NCBI GenBank assembly: GCA_963749905.1
Contig: CAVVOF010000003.1
Span: 620,001-684,000, forward strand
Length of the DNA: 64,000 nucleotides
Direction: 5' to 3'
Origin: UBA10649 sp963749905
GTDB lineage: Bacteria > Actinomycetota > Actinomycetes > S36-B12
In this document: piece after piece, positions 8,685 through 17,281 of the stretch
Layout of the letters: every line of letters begins with the position of its first letter
Numbering within the stretch: position 1 is the first letter of the stretch
Made by a program: the position numbers and the translations under genes
Notes under the pieces: model-generated
The model's database searches: none
What the model was told of the DNA's origin: nothing
The model's input: the letters and a program-made list of their open reading frames with translations, nothing else

Positions 8685-9170
8685 ATGCCGATCGCCGTAG
8701 GAGAGCCGCTGCCCGACGTCCCCGTCATGGTCATGCGCGACGGGAAGTCCGCCGAGGTGTCGTCACTCGAGCTGCTCGGATCCGGCACCGTGGTGCTGTT
8801 CGCGGTCCCCGGTGCGTTCACGCCCGGCTGCTCGCGCGTCCACCTGCCCGGCTACGTCGAGCATGCAGCCGACCTCGCCGGCAAGGGCGTCGACACCGTC
8901 GCGTGCATCTCCGTCAACGACGTCTTCGTGATGGACGCGTGGGGGCAGGCGCACGACGTCACCGGCACGATCCAGATGATCGCCGACCCGGATGCGTCCT
9001 TCACCCGCGCCGTCGACCTGACGATCGACGTCACCCGGAACCGCCTCGGCCTGCGCTCGCAGCGCTACGCGATGGTGCTGCGCGACGGCGTGGTGACCGA
9101 CCTGCTGCTCGAGGACAACGGGCTCTCGGTCGGCAACAGCACCGCGGAGTGCGTGCTCGACCGGCTCTAG
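8685..9170 (+). CDS. peroxiredoxin (Prx5-type, AhpC/TSA family)
   Basis: The 161-residue protein matches Prx5-type peroxiredoxins: GAFTPGCSRVHLPGYV holds the peroxidatic Cys in a P-G-C version of the T-x-x-C motif. The later CISVNDVFVMDAWG and the C-terminal LLLEDNGLSVGNSTAE are also family hallmarks. It would reduce peroxides in the cytosol using a thiol donor. No resolving Cys is obvious in the usual place, so a 1-Cys mechanism is possible. ATG 8685 is the only start that clears the divergent oxygenase gene. The stop overlaps the convergent ATP-grasp gene by 4 nt. Confidence 0.9.
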   Translation: MPIAVGEPLPDVPVMVMRDGKSAEVSSLELLGSGTVVLFAVPGAFTPGCSRVHLPGYVEHAADLAGKGVDTVACISVNDVFVMDAWGQAHDVTGTIQMIADPDASFTRAVDLTIDVTRNRLGLRSQRYAMVLRDGVVTDLLLEDNGLSVGNSTAECVLDRL

Positions 9171-10054
9171 CTCGCGCCCAGGCGGCCGGCGATGGCGGCG
9201 GCCAGCCGGTCCGCAGCACCCGCGGAGTGCGACAGGAACAGCGACGGCTCGGTGAGCTCCAGCTCCAGCACGACCGGGGTGCCGTCCGCCGACGGGATCA
9301 GGTCGACGCGGGCGTACAGCGGTGCGCCGCCGGGGATCCTCGCCACCACCGCGTCGGCGACCGCTCGCTCGGCCGGGGACGGCTCGCGCGGATCGATCTG
9401 CTCCTGGACGAACAGGCCCTCGACCTTCTCGCCCTCAACGCCGCGCGCCAGCAGCGGGCCCTTGCGGATCGCGTGCGAGAAGACCCCGTCGAAGTACAGC
9501 AGCGCGGTCTCCCCCACCGTGTCCACCGCGTCGAGGTAGGGCTGGACCATCACGGAGCGATCGTCGGCCAGCAGCCGCGCGACGTGCGCCTCGGCGACGT
9601 CGACCGGCTCGTGCAGGGCGTAGCGGACGGTGTCGCGCGAGCCGCAGGACACGGCCGGCTTCACCACCACGTCGGAGAAGTCGCCGGACGGCAGCCACGT
9701 CGAGGCGTCCGCGCCCGGCTCGACGAACACGGTGGGCACGACCGGCAGCCCCGCGTCGGCAAGCTCCTGCAGGTAGTGCTTGTCGGTGTTCCACGCGACG
9801 ACGGCAGCGGGGTTGAACAGCGCGGACACCGACTCGATGCGGGCCGCCCACGCGAGGAAGGCGTCCCGGTCGTCGGCGTAGTCCCAGGTCTCGCGGATGA
9901 CGACGGCGTCGAAGCCCGCCCAGTCAATGGCGTCGTCGGTCCACACGGCGGGCACGGCGTCGATGCCGAGGGAGGCCAGGGCCGGGATGAGCAGCCGGTC
10001 CTCGTCGTCGAGGTTCGGGAACTCGCGGCAGGTGGCCAGGGCGACGGTCGGCAT
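9167..10054 (-). CDS. ATP-grasp protein (glutathione synthase/RimK-like)
   Basis: The 295-residue protein starts with a small Rossmann-like part (VALATCREFPNLDDEDRLL) and then shows the ATP-grasp core: VVVKPAVSCGSRDT is the nucleotide-binding Lys and glycine loop, MVQPYLDAVDTVGETALLYFDG follows, and VVLELELTEPSLFL near the end carries metal-binding acidic residues. Such enzymes ligate a carboxylate to an amine or thiol through an acylphosphate. It resembles the group that includes DcsG of cycloserine synthesis, but no partner biosynthetic genes lie beside it, so the substrate is unknown. Confidence 0.8.
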   Translation of the reverse strand: MPTVALATCREFPNLDDEDRLLIPALASLGIDAVPAVWTDDAIDWAGFDAVVIRETWDYADDRDAFLAWAARIESVSALFNPAAVVAWNTDKHYLQELADAGLPVVPTVFVEPGADASTWLPSGDFSDVVVKPAVSCGSRDTVRYALHEPVDVAEAHVARLLADDRSVMVQPYLDAVDTVGETALLYFDGVFSHAIRKGPLLARGVEGEKVEGLFVQEQIDPREPSPAERAVADAVVARIPGGAPLYARVDLIPSADGTPVVLELELTEPSLFLSHSAGAADRLAAAIAGRLGAS

Positions 10055-10072
10055 GCGTGCTCCAAGTACATG

Positions 10073-10130
10073 CGACTGCTACGCATTCCGTCGCAACGGG
10101 CGTGCCATGCGACGGAACGCGTAGCAGTCG
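10073..10130 (-). terminator. 23-bp hairpin downstream of the lipoprotein gene
   Basis: Arms at 10073-10095 and 10108-10130 pair over 23 positions with a single G-U type mismatch around a 12-nt loop; the arm begins CGACTGCTACGCATTCCGTC. It lies after the stop of the minus-strand lipoprotein gene and just before the next minus-strand start, so it probably ends the lipoprotein transcript. Confidence 0.6.
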
Positions 10131-10143
10131 GCGGTGGGGAGGG

Positions 10144-10545
10144 TTACTCGGTGACGGTGATGGCGAGATCGCGCGAGGAGCCGTCCGGGTTGGTGACCGT
10201 CACGGTCGCCGAACCGGGTGCCACGCACTCTCCGCCGGGGTTGAACAGGGCGCCGCCCTCCTCCTTGGCCTGGGTCACGGTGACCACGGCCGCGTCGGAG
10301 GTGGCCACGGTGGTGCCGGCCAGCTTGTCCTCGGGGATCACGATGTCGAGGAAGTTGCCGACCGCGCAGGTGGCCTCGGTCTGGTCCTCGGTGATGATGA
10401 CGGGGGGCAGCATCTCGGTCGTGCCCTCGCTCGCGGCGGCAGACGCGGCCTCGCTCGACTCGCTCGACGACGAGCAGCCGGTCAGCAGGGCGACGCCGAT
10501 CAGGGCGGCAGCGCCGAATGCGGCGAACGTGCGGGTGCGGTTCAT
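10144..10545 (-). CDS. small secreted lipoprotein
   Basis: The 133-residue product begins with a typical signal peptide and lipobox (LLTGCSS, Cys at about residue 24), followed by a Ser/Glu-rich spacer. The rest is a single beta-rich domain of about 85 residues with two Cys (ATCAVGN and GGECVAPG), which may form a disulfide. I do not recognise the domain. It should be anchored on the outer face of the membrane. GGAGC before the ATG is a good ribosome site. Confidence 0.75.
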   Translation of the reverse strand: MNRTRTFAAFGAAALIGVALLTGCSSSSESSEAASAAASEGTTEMLPPVIITEDQTEATCAVGNFLDIVIPEDKLAGTTVATSDAAVVTVTQAKEEGGALFNPGGECVAPGSATVTVTNPDGSSRDLAITVTE

Positions 10546-10607
10546 GGATGTGCTCCGTTTCCTGGGTGCGTGCTGGTCAGGGCAGTGATACCCGCCCGGA
10601 GGCGGTC

Positions 10608-11066
10608 CTAAACAACCGGATTTCCGTGGGTGCGGTCAAGTTCCGCGAGCTTGTCGATGCGCCCTTGATGCCGACCGCCGTCGAAGCCGGTCTCGAGGAA
10701 GACGCGCAGCGCGCCGAGGGCGATGTCCTCGGTGGTGAACCGCTCGCCGAAGCAGGCCACGTTGGCGTCGTTGTGGCGACGGATCATCTCGGCGTCCTCA
10801 CGATCGCGCACGACGCCGCCGCGGACGCCGGCGATCTTGTTGGCCGCCATGCAGATCCCCTCGCCGCTGCCGCAGACCGCCACCCCGCGGTCCGCATCGC
10901 CGGACGAGACGGCCAGGCCGACCTTCGCCCCGAAGTCGGGGTAGTCAACGCGGTCCTCGCTCATGGTGCCGACGTCGAGGACCTCGTAGCCGTTCTCCGT
11001 CAGCCACGCGCCGATCGTCTGCTTCAGCCGGAAGCCGGCGTGGTCGGAGCCGATCGCGATCCTCAT
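10608..11066 (-). CDS. rpiB: ribose-5-phosphate isomerase B
   Basis: The 152-residue protein matches the RpiB/LacAB family along its whole length: IGSDHAGF at residues 5-12, the catalytic-Cys region VAVCGSGEGICMAANK (about 63-78) and HNDANVACFGER. It interconverts ribose 5-phosphate and ribulose 5-phosphate. The start overlaps the stop of the upstream carbohydrate kinase gene (ATGA), so the two are coupled. With the divergent ribokinase they form a pentose-use block. Confidence 0.93.
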   Translation of the reverse strand: MRIAIGSDHAGFRLKQTIGAWLTENGYEVLDVGTMSEDRVDYPDFGAKVGLAVSSGDADRGVAVCGSGEGICMAANKIAGVRGGVVRDREDAEMIRRHNDANVACFGERFTTEDIALGALRVFLETGFDGGRHQGRIDKLAELDRTHGNPVV

Positions 11067-12463
11067 CTGGCCTCCTGGGTCGTGGCGAAGGCCACCATTG
11101 TCCCTCGGCGCTCCCGCAGCAGGGCCACGGCCTCCGGCCGGGGTTCGATCCGGGCGGTGCGGCTGGACGGCACCGGGTTCACGGTCACGCCCGACGCCAG
11201 CAGGGCCGCCCCCACGACGGCCGCGTCCGGCGCGTCCGTCACCTCGAGGACGAGCCCGGTCGCGTCGGCCAGCAGCTGGCGGAACGCGGGGTCATGCGTG
11301 CCCCCGCCGACGAGCGGCACCGCGTCCGGCAGCGAAGCCCCCGACTCCTGGACGGCAGCGACGCCGAGGGCCACCGCCTGCGCGATGCCCTCGAGCACGC
11401 TGCGCAACAGCGCTGCGCGGTCAGTGGCCAGGGACAGGCCCACCCACGAACCGCGCAGTCCGGCATCCATGAACGGGGTGCGCTCGCCGGCCAGGTAGGG
11501 CACGAAGATCGGGTCGTCCGGGCGCACGCCGGACGCCAGCGCGGCCGCGGCCTCCTCAACGGTCGCGCCCAGGGCCGCCAGGGTCGGGGTGAGCACCAGG
11601 CCCGCGCTCTGGACCGCGCCGATGCGGTACCAGCCCGACGCCGGTGCCCCTGCGGTGGCGAACGTGTGCGTGCGCAGGCTGGCGTCGAGCTGGGGAACGT
11701 CCATGACCCGCACCACCTGGGCGCCGCTGCCGACGGCGATGAAGCCCTCCCCGACCGTCAGGCCCAAGCCGGTGAGCGCGCATGCGGTGTCGGCGGCGCC
11801 GGTGGCCGATGGCAGCGTCCGGCCGCCGACCGACACCTCGCCGACGATGTCCGCCGAACCGCGCACCTCCGGCAGCAGGCTCGCGGAGATCCCGGCCGCG
11901 CGGATCGCGGCCTCGGACCACTCCCCCAAGGCGACGTCGCACAGCAGGGTGCCGGACGCGTCACTGGGATCCGTCGCGATCCCGCCGCCGAGGCGGGCCC
12001 GCAGCCAGTCCTTGGGCTGCAGCGCGTACGCGGCGCGGGCGAGCACCTCGGGCTCGTGCTCGGCCAGCCACGCGAGGGTGGTCCCCGCGAAGCCGGGCAC
12101 GGCCGGCGAGCCGAGGCGAGCCAGGGCGTCGACGCCGAGGCGGGCGGCCATCGCCGCCGCCTCACCGGTGGCACGGGCGTCCGCCCAGATGATCGCCGGT
12201 CGCAGGGGTCGCAGCTGCTCATCGGCGAGCACGACACCGTGCATCTGCCCGGAGAAGCCGACCGCGCTCGGCGTGCCCTCGGCGAGGACCGTGGACGCGA
12301 CCTCCAGGGTCGCCGCCAGCCACTCCTCCGGGTCGCTCTCCGCCCAGCCGCGCTGGGGTGACTGCACCGCGTACGGGCGACTGGCCTTGGTCAGCACCCG
12401 GCCGTCGTCGACGATGGCCGCCTTCACCGAGCCGGTCCCGAGGTCGATGCCGAGGTTGCTCAC
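11063..12463 (-). CDS. FGGY-family carbohydrate kinase (xylulokinase-like)
   Basis: This 466-residue sugar kinase has the FGGY layout: the N-terminal phosphate loop GIDLGTGSVKAAIVD, the substrate region GFSGQMHGVVL with WADARA, and in the C-terminal half PYLAGERTPFMD and the adenosine loop VPLVGGGTHDPAFRQLLAD. These are the marks of xylulokinases (XylB). It would phosphorylate D-xylulose, or a similar ketose, with ATP. It is coupled to rpiB, which agrees with feeding the pentose phosphate pathway. The start is GTG, 33 nt from the divergent ribokinase start. Confidence 0.88.
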   Translation of the reverse strand: MSNLGIDLGTGSVKAAIVDDGRVLTKASRPYAVQSPQRGWAESDPEEWLAATLEVASTVLAEGTPSAVGFSGQMHGVVLADEQLRPLRPAIIWADARATGEAAAMAARLGVDALARLGSPAVPGFAGTTLAWLAEHEPEVLARAAYALQPKDWLRARLGGGIATDPSDASGTLLCDVALGEWSEAAIRAAGISASLLPEVRGSADIVGEVSVGGRTLPSATGAADTACALTGLGLTVGEGFIAVGSGAQVVRVMDVPQLDASLRTHTFATAGAPASGWYRIGAVQSAGLVLTPTLAALGATVEEAAAALASGVRPDDPIFVPYLAGERTPFMDAGLRGSWVGLSLATDRAALLRSVLEGIAQAVALGVAAVQESGASLPDAVPLVGGGTHDPAFRQLLADATGLVLEVTDAPDAAVVGAALLASGVTVNPVPSSRTARIEPRPEAVALLRERRGTMVAFATTQEAR

Positions 12464-12477
12464 CGTGTCACCTGCAC

Positions 12478-12505
12478 ACCTGACAGTATCGACTCCATGT
12501 CAGGT
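12478..12505. promoter_or_regulatory. 8-bp inverted repeat in the xylB-like/ribokinase divergent gap
   Basis: ACCTGACA at 12478-12485 and TGTCAGGT at 12498-12505 form a perfect 8-bp inverted repeat with a 12-nt spacer. It covers the ribokinase start codon and lies just upstream of the divergent kinase start. This position fits an operator that would control both pentose genes together. No regulator gene is adjacent, so its binder is unknown. Confidence 0.4.
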
Positions 12506-13427
12506 CGCGTGGTCGTCGTCGGCAGCCTCAACCAGGATCTCGTCGTCAACCTGCCGCGCATGCCGGAGAGCGGCGAGACGGTGTTCGGGCACACGCTCGA
12601 GCGGCATGCGGGCGGCAAGGGCCTGAACCAGGCGGTGGCCGCCGCGCGACTCGAGGTGCCCGTCTCGATGGTCGGCGCCACCAGCGGGGACAGCGCCGGC
12701 GACTTCCTGATGCGCGTCGTCGACGAGGAGCACATCGACGGCGGCGGGATCATGCGCACCGAGGAGGGGTTCGCCGGCACCGCGGTCATCGAGGTCGACG
12801 AGGACGGCGCCAACCGCATCATCGTCATCCCCGGCGCCAACAAGTTCGCTCACCGGTGAGCACGTTCGCCACGCCCTCGCCCAGATCCCGCACATCGGCG
12901 TGATCCTGACGCAGGGCGAGATCCCCGAGGACGCCGTACGGGCGGCACTCGAGGTGGGCCACGAGCGCGGCGTGACGACGATCCTCAACCCCGCGCCCGT
13001 CCAGGACTACCCCGACGACCTGTGGGCGCTCGCGGACTACGCGATCCCGAATGAGCACGAGGTGGCGCTGATCACCGGGATGGCCACCACCACGAGCGTC
13101 GACGTGACGGAGGCCGCGCGGAAGCTGGCCGAGCGCGGAGTCGGCACGGTGATCGTCACCCGCGGCTCCCGCGGTTCGGTGTGGGCGTCATTCACGCGCA
13201 GCGGCTCGGCGGGCGCCTTCCCGATCCTGCCGGTGGACACCGTCGCGGCGGGCGATGCGTTCTGCGGGGCGTTCGCCGCGGCCCTGAGCGAGGGGCGCAG
13301 CCTCAGCGCCGCCCTGCGATGGGGCAGTGCCGCCGGTGCCCTCGCCGCGACGAAGCAGGGCGCCGTGCCGTCGCTGCCGAACCGCGAGCAGGTGGAGAAG
13401 CTGGTCAACCAGGGCGACCGGAACTAG
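12497..13427 (+). pseudogene. rbsK: ribokinase, split by one frameshift
   Basis: This is a PfkB-family kinase that would make ribose 5-phosphate from ribose and ATP. The first frame (12497-12859) holds the N-terminal half with GGKGLNQAVAAARL. It then hits a TGA. A one-base shift near 12850 restores LTGEHVRHALAQIPHIGVILTQGE, and the second frame runs to 13427 with the catalytic DTVAAGDAFCGAF motif. Together the two parts give about 310 residues, the normal ribokinase length. Because both halves are well conserved, a sequencing indel is as likely as a true mutation. Confidence 0.85.
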
Positions 13428-13445
13428 ACCGACGACGGGTCCCCG

Positions 13446-14114
13446 CTACGGGAACACGGGCGCCCAGGGCAGGTTCAGTTGCAGCGCCGCGTTGCGGTAC
13501 GCACCGCCCGGGTCGCGCACGTCGAGGTGGATGCTGCGCATGCCGGCCGTGCGACCGCCCTTGACGTACGTGGGGTTGTCGTCGATGAACACGATCTCGT
13601 CCGCCTGCATCTCCATGCGCTCGATGGCGACGAGGTACGGGTAGGGGTCGGGCTTCCGGGCGCCGAGCTCGGAGGAGTCGACGAGGACCGGGAACCACGG
13701 GAACCAGTCCTGCGACTCCACCCACTCGCGCCCCTGGAAGTCCATCAGCTCGTTGGTGAGGATGCCGACGCGAATGCCCGCGTCGAGGCAGGCCTGCACG
13801 ACGGCGCGACCCTCGGGTCGGACCGCGTCGATGCCGGGCTGCTGGAACATCGCCCGCATGAGAGTGGGGTGCCCGTCGAGGGGCGCGCCGTTGTCCTGCG
13901 CACGGCCGGCGAACGTCAGCCAGTAGTCACGCTCGGTGATCTCACCCTGCTCGTACTGGACCCAGAGCTCGTCGCCCGCGCCGTCGAGCGGGCCTCGACC
14001 CTCGACCGTCCCGGCGGGCAGGCCCCGGAGCCGCTCATAGTCGTCCGCTATCTCCCAGGCCGACTTGAAGAAGACGACACCGACGTCCAGCAGCAGTCCT
14101 CGCGCGCGTCCCAT
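13446..14114 (-). CDS. HAD-like hydrolase
   Basis: The 222-residue protein is a haloacid dehalogenase-superfamily phosphatase. The motif LLLDVGVVFF (residues 7-16) holds the nucleophile Asp. The second position of the DxD pair is Gly, as in the DxGGV subgroup (the sEH N-terminal domain type). ILTNEL is motif II, ARKPDPYPY motif III with the Lys, and FIDDNPTYVKGG motif IV with the acidic metal ligands. The substrate is unknown. A longer frame reaching 14825 is spurious because it overlaps the heparinase gene. Confidence 0.85.
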   Translation of the reverse strand: MGRARGLLLDVGVVFFKSAWEIADDYERLRGLPAGTVEGRGPLDGAGDELWVQYEQGEITERDYWLTFAGRAQDNGAPLDGHPTLMRAMFQQPGIDAVRPEGRAVVQACLDAGIRVGILTNELMDFQGREWVESQDWFPWFPVLVDSSELGARKPDPYPYLVAIERMEMQADEIVFIDDNPTYVKGGRTAGMRSIHLDVRDPGGAYRNAALQLNLPWAPVFP

Positions 14115-14131
14115 CCGGGCATTCAACCGAC

Positions 14132-16102
14132 TCAGCGCGGCGCGGGCAATGGTGTCGTGATCGCCACGCCGTTGCGGGTGACGGTCACGCCGTTCGCGTC
14201 GATGACCACGGGGACCGATTCGACGTCGGTGCGGGGCACGAGCACGGTCACCAGCACCTGCGCGTCGGCGGTCGGCTTGAGCCCGACCTGGCGGGACAGC
14301 ACGGCGCCGGGCAGCTTCTGCCCCCAGGCGCCGGTGAACCAGCCGATGGAGGAGCCGTTCCTCGCGGTGCGGATGTCCCAGCCGCCCGGACCGGACTTGT
14401 AGACGTCGAGGCGCTTGTCGCCGGCCGCCAGCGTGAGGATGTCGTTCTCGTACTTCTCCGCGCCCACGCCCGGGGTGATCTGCCACCGCTGGGTCATCGT
14501 CCGGGTGGCGTAGCGCTTCAGCTTCTTCTTCTTGCCCGGCAGCCGCTTGGCGCTGACGTAGTCGGCGACGATGAGCGCATCCATCGACCGCACGTACGTC
14601 GTGCAGCGCATCACGTCGACGCTGCCCCACGTGCGGTCGCTCAGGCAGGTGTAGTCGTTGCCGCCGAGCGTCCAGTCCGACGTGCTGGTGACCTTGCGGA
14701 CCCCGCTCGACTTCGTTCGGGAGACGTTGGTGACCGTGAAGGACGAGTGCGCGGGCCGCGACTTCATGAACCAGCGCAGCGACGAGCCGTTCTCGTAGCG
14801 GTACGGGCCGGGATCGCCGATCCACTCCACGCCGCGGGAGTAGAAGGTCAGGCCGCCGCCGTCGTCATGGGTGTGCGCGGTGTTCGGCCGCGTCGAGGAG
14901 AACCGCAGCGTGTAGTACGAGTCGGGCGAGCCGGGCGGCGGGTTCCAGCCGGCGCGTCCGAAGACATAGCCGCCGTCGTACGCCGTGTAGATCGGCGTGG
15001 GCGGGGCCCCGGCGGTGCCGGACGACCGGATCCAGTCCGCACGCCAGTCGCCGAGGCCGAAGTTGCCGCGCATGGGCTGCGTGACGGTGTCGCCGAGGGA
15101 CTGCATCTTGAAGTCGGGCCGCATGGCCTGCGCGACGAACTGGTAGAGCAGCGCGCGCAGCGACGTGATCGGGTCGGGGGCGATACCGCAGGTGCTCGCC
15201 GAGCGCTCGGTCTGCAGCAGCAGCTTCTCGACGTACTGCGCGTAGCCGGGCGAGCCCTCGACGTCGCTGCCGTCGGGCTGAACCAGGCCGCGGGCGATGG
15301 CCTGGACGTTGGCCCAGCCGCGCTCCCGGCCGGCGGGGTCGTTGACCCAGCAGTAGGCGGCGAGCGCTCCGGTCTGGCGGATCAGCTCGGTGTTGTTGGT
15401 GCCGTACGCCACCTCGCTGCGGGACCGGTAGCTGCGCAGCATCGTCTGCGCGTCGCGCAGGGCAGCCGACGTGATGGTCGGGTCGCCGAGGGTCTGGGCG
15501 GCGCAGACCAGGGCCTGCGTGCGCAGTCCGCCGTAGATGGAGCCGTCGACCCAGGCGCCGCGTCCGGACTTGTTGTCGTCGATCCAGTAGTAGAGGAGCT
15601 GGCGGAAGCGCTCGACCATCCGGGTGTTCTGCTTGTGCACGCCGCGGTAGAGGAGGGGCAGCGCCCAGTCGAGCGAGTGCACGTGGCGGTCACCGGAGGT
15701 GTCCGTGCCGCGCTGCGGGCGCCAGTTCGGATGCTCGCTGATGTAGTAGGTGCCGCCGTTGCCCATGTCGACCTTGCCGGCCATGAGTTCCTTGGCGATC
15801 CGGCGCTCCTTGCCGGGCTTCAACGGCGGGAAGAGCGTCGTGCACCAGGAGCCGAGTTCAGTGGGCATCACCAGCGGAGGCAGGACGGGCTCCACCGGAA
15901 CCGGCTCGACGGGAACGGGCTCGACCGGGACCGGCTCGACCGGGACGGGCTCGACCGGGACCGGGTCGACGGGGACCGGGTCGCCCTCCTCGGCCTGCGC
16001 GACGGGGCCCAGCAACAGGGTGAGCGCGGTCGCACCGGCCACCACAACGGTCCAGCCGGCGGACCGTCCGGGGCCTCGCCTCAATCGCAACATCCGCAAC
16101 AT
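14132..16102 (-). CDS. secreted heparinase II/III-like polysaccharide lyase
   Basis: The protein of about 656 residues has an N-terminal signal or anchor (residues about 17-40) followed by a low-complexity EPVPV linker of about 35 residues. A helical alpha/alpha-toroid-like region fills the middle. The C-terminal half carries TAHTHDDGGGLTFYSRGVEW and RPAHSSFTV, the histidine pattern of the heparinase II/III-like domain. It probably cleaves an acidic polysaccharide outside the cell; which one cannot be told. I chose ATG 16102 because a longer frame would run into the terminator hairpin of the upstream gene. Confidence 0.75.
   Translation of the reverse strand: MLRMLRLRRGPGRSAGWTVVVAGATALTLLLGPVAQAEEGDPVPVDPVPVEPVPVEPVPVEPVPVEPVPVEPVLPPLVMPTELGSWCTTLFPPLKPGKERRIAKELMAGKVDMGNGGTYYISEHPNWRPQRGTDTSGDRHVHSLDWALPLLYRGVHKQNTRMVERFRQLLYYWIDDNKSGRGAWVDGSIYGGLRTQALVCAAQTLGDPTITSAALRDAQTMLRSYRSRSEVAYGTNNTELIRQTGALAAYCWVNDPAGRERGWANVQAIARGLVQPDGSDVEGSPGYAQYVEKLLLQTERSASTCGIAPDPITSLRALLYQFVAQAMRPDFKMQSLGDTVTQPMRGNFGLGDWRADWIRSSGTAGAPPTPIYTAYDGGYVFGRAGWNPPPGSPDSYYTLRFSSTRPNTAHTHDDGGGLTFYSRGVEWIGDPGPYRYENGSSLRWFMKSRPAHSSFTVTNVSRTKSSGVRKVTSTSDWTLGGNDYTCLSDRTWGSVDVMRCTTYVRSMDALIVADYVSAKRLPGKKKKLKRYATRTMTQRWQITPGVGAEKYENDILTLAAGDKRLDVYKSGPGGWDIRTARNGSSIGWFTGAWGQKLPGAVLSRQVGLKPTADAQVLVTVLVPRTDVESVPVVIDANGVTVTRNGVAITTPLPAPR
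15889..15983 (-). repeat. 15-nt tandem repeat coding an EPVPV linker
   Basis: A 15-nt unit (minus strand, Glu/Asp-Pro-Val-Pro-Val) is repeated about six to seven times inside the heparinase-like gene just after the signal sequence. It encodes an extended Pro-rich spacer, probably crossing the cell wall. Units differ only at third positions, so copy number may vary between strains. Confidence 0.8.
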
Positions 16103-16145
16103 GATGACCCGAGAGACCCCGCTGCGCCAAATCCCCCCGAATCCC

Positions 16146-16219
16146 CCCTTCGTTGACTGCGGAGTTGTTGCGGTGTCCAAGCCCTTAAACACCGCAACAA
16201 CTCCGCACTCAACGAAGGG
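16146..16219 (-). terminator. 31-bp hairpin at the end of the MpaB-like gene
   Basis: Arms centred on 16148-16176 and 16189-16217 are complementary over 29 positions with one mismatch and extend two more pairs outward. The arm contains CTGCGGAGTTGTTGCGGTGT and the loop is 12 nt. The right arm contains the stop codon of the MpaB-like gene. It probably terminates that gene and insulates the heparinase-like gene. Confidence 0.65.
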
Positions 16220-17117
16220 AGGGGGTGGTCAGGGCGTCCAGGCGGGCCTGCGCCGCGCGCTGGGACGGGGACGTCGGGCCGAGGGCCGCGCTCAGGCCGG
16301 CGAACAGCGCCCCCACGGCCGGGCGCACGACGGCGAGCGGGATGGCCGGCAGCCCGAGCATGCGTCGATGGTGCTCCGGCAGCGTGGCCACTGCACCCGC
16401 GAACAGCACCGCGTACCCGGGGCGGCCGGCCATCGGGATCGGCGCATGTCGAACGAACTGGGCCATCCGCCGCGCGGCCTCGTCACCGCGGAGGTCCGGC
16501 TCGAACCCGCGCACCTGCGCCTCGAGCTCGGCCACCGAGCGCGGCGGACCGTCGACGCCGACGAGCTCGCCCGCCGTCGCCCACTCGCGGACGTACGCAT
16601 CCCCGCCACCGGGGATCTCGCCGCCCCAGACGCGGTGCGCGGCGAGGAAGGAGTCCGTGAAGGCGACGTGCACCCAGCGCAGCAGGTCGGGGTCCATCGC
16701 GGAGTACGGCCGCTCCCCCTCCGCAGTCGGGTAGGTGCCCACCACCTTGCGGTGCATGCCGCGCACGCGCGCGCACTCGCGGTCGGCGAGGGCCCGATCG
16801 CCGAAGGTGACGACGGTCAGCCACCGCGTGGTGCCGGCCAGCCGGCCGAGCGCGTCCTCCTCGTAGCGCGAGTGCCGGGTCACGCCGGCCAGCGCCGCGG
16901 GATGCAGCGCCTGCATCAGCAGCGCACGGATGCCCCCGACGATCGTGGCCAGCGAGCCATGGACGGCCCAGGCTGCGGAGCCGGGCCCGAAGTAGCCGGC
17001 GTCCTCGCCGGTGGCCATCGCCTGCACCCAGTCCGGCTCCCCCGTCGGGTCTCCGGAGACGACGCTGCGGAACCCCTTCGACACGCGGCTGCGGATGGGG
17101 TCGACGATGGGAGGCAC
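16209..17117 (-). CDS. MpaB/DUF2236-family oxygenase
   Basis: The protein of about 302 residues belongs to the DUF2236 (MpaB/rubber oxygenase Lcp-like) family. It shows the diagnostic LHPAALAGVTRHSRYEEDALGR block (residues about 70-92), WVHVAFTDSFLAAH and the C-terminal His-containing FVRHAPIP. Family members are heme-dependent or putative oxygenases. The nominal frame reaches 17195, but that lies inside the HtrA terminator; GTG 17117 is the first sensible start, with only a weak ribosome site. Substrate unknown. Confidence 0.8.
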   Translation of the reverse strand: MPPIVDPIRSRVSKGFRSVVSGDPTGEPDWVQAMATGEDAGYFGPGSAAWAVHGSLATIVGGIRALLMQALHPAALAGVTRHSRYEEDALGRLAGTTRWLTVVTFGDRALADRECARVRGMHRKVVGTYPTAEGERPYSAMDPDLLRWVHVAFTDSFLAAHRVWGGEIPGGGDAYVREWATAGELVGVDGPPRSVAELEAQVRGFEPDLRGDEAARRMAQFVRHAPIPMAGRPGYAVLFAGAVATLPEHHRRMLGLPAIPLAVVRPAVGALFAGLSAALGPTSPSQRAAQARLDALTTPSLR

Positions 17118-17182
17118 CCGACGATGGTGCCCCGAGTTCGCCGATCCCGCATCCCGAGCACCCGCGGCGGCACCTAGACGGA

Positions 17183-17224
17183 CGACGGCCCGCACCCAGG
17201 AGGAGGAACGGGTGCGGGCCGTCG
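17183..17224 (-). terminator. terminator hairpin of the HtrA gene
   Basis: A perfect 15-bp inverted repeat (CGACGGCCCGCACCC at 17183-17197 and its complement at 17210-17224) with a 12-nt loop lies 58 nt after the HtrA stop codon on the minus strand. There is no T-run. Confidence 0.7.
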
Positions 17225-17281
17225 GCTTGGGGAAGTCCGGTGGTTCACGGAGACTCCGCGAACCGCCGTCCGGGAGGGACG

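Noticed and set aside
15889..15983. Short tandem repeats considered as a CRISPR array
   Set aside because: The units are contiguous 15-mers inside a coding frame, with no spacers and no cas genes anywhere in the window.
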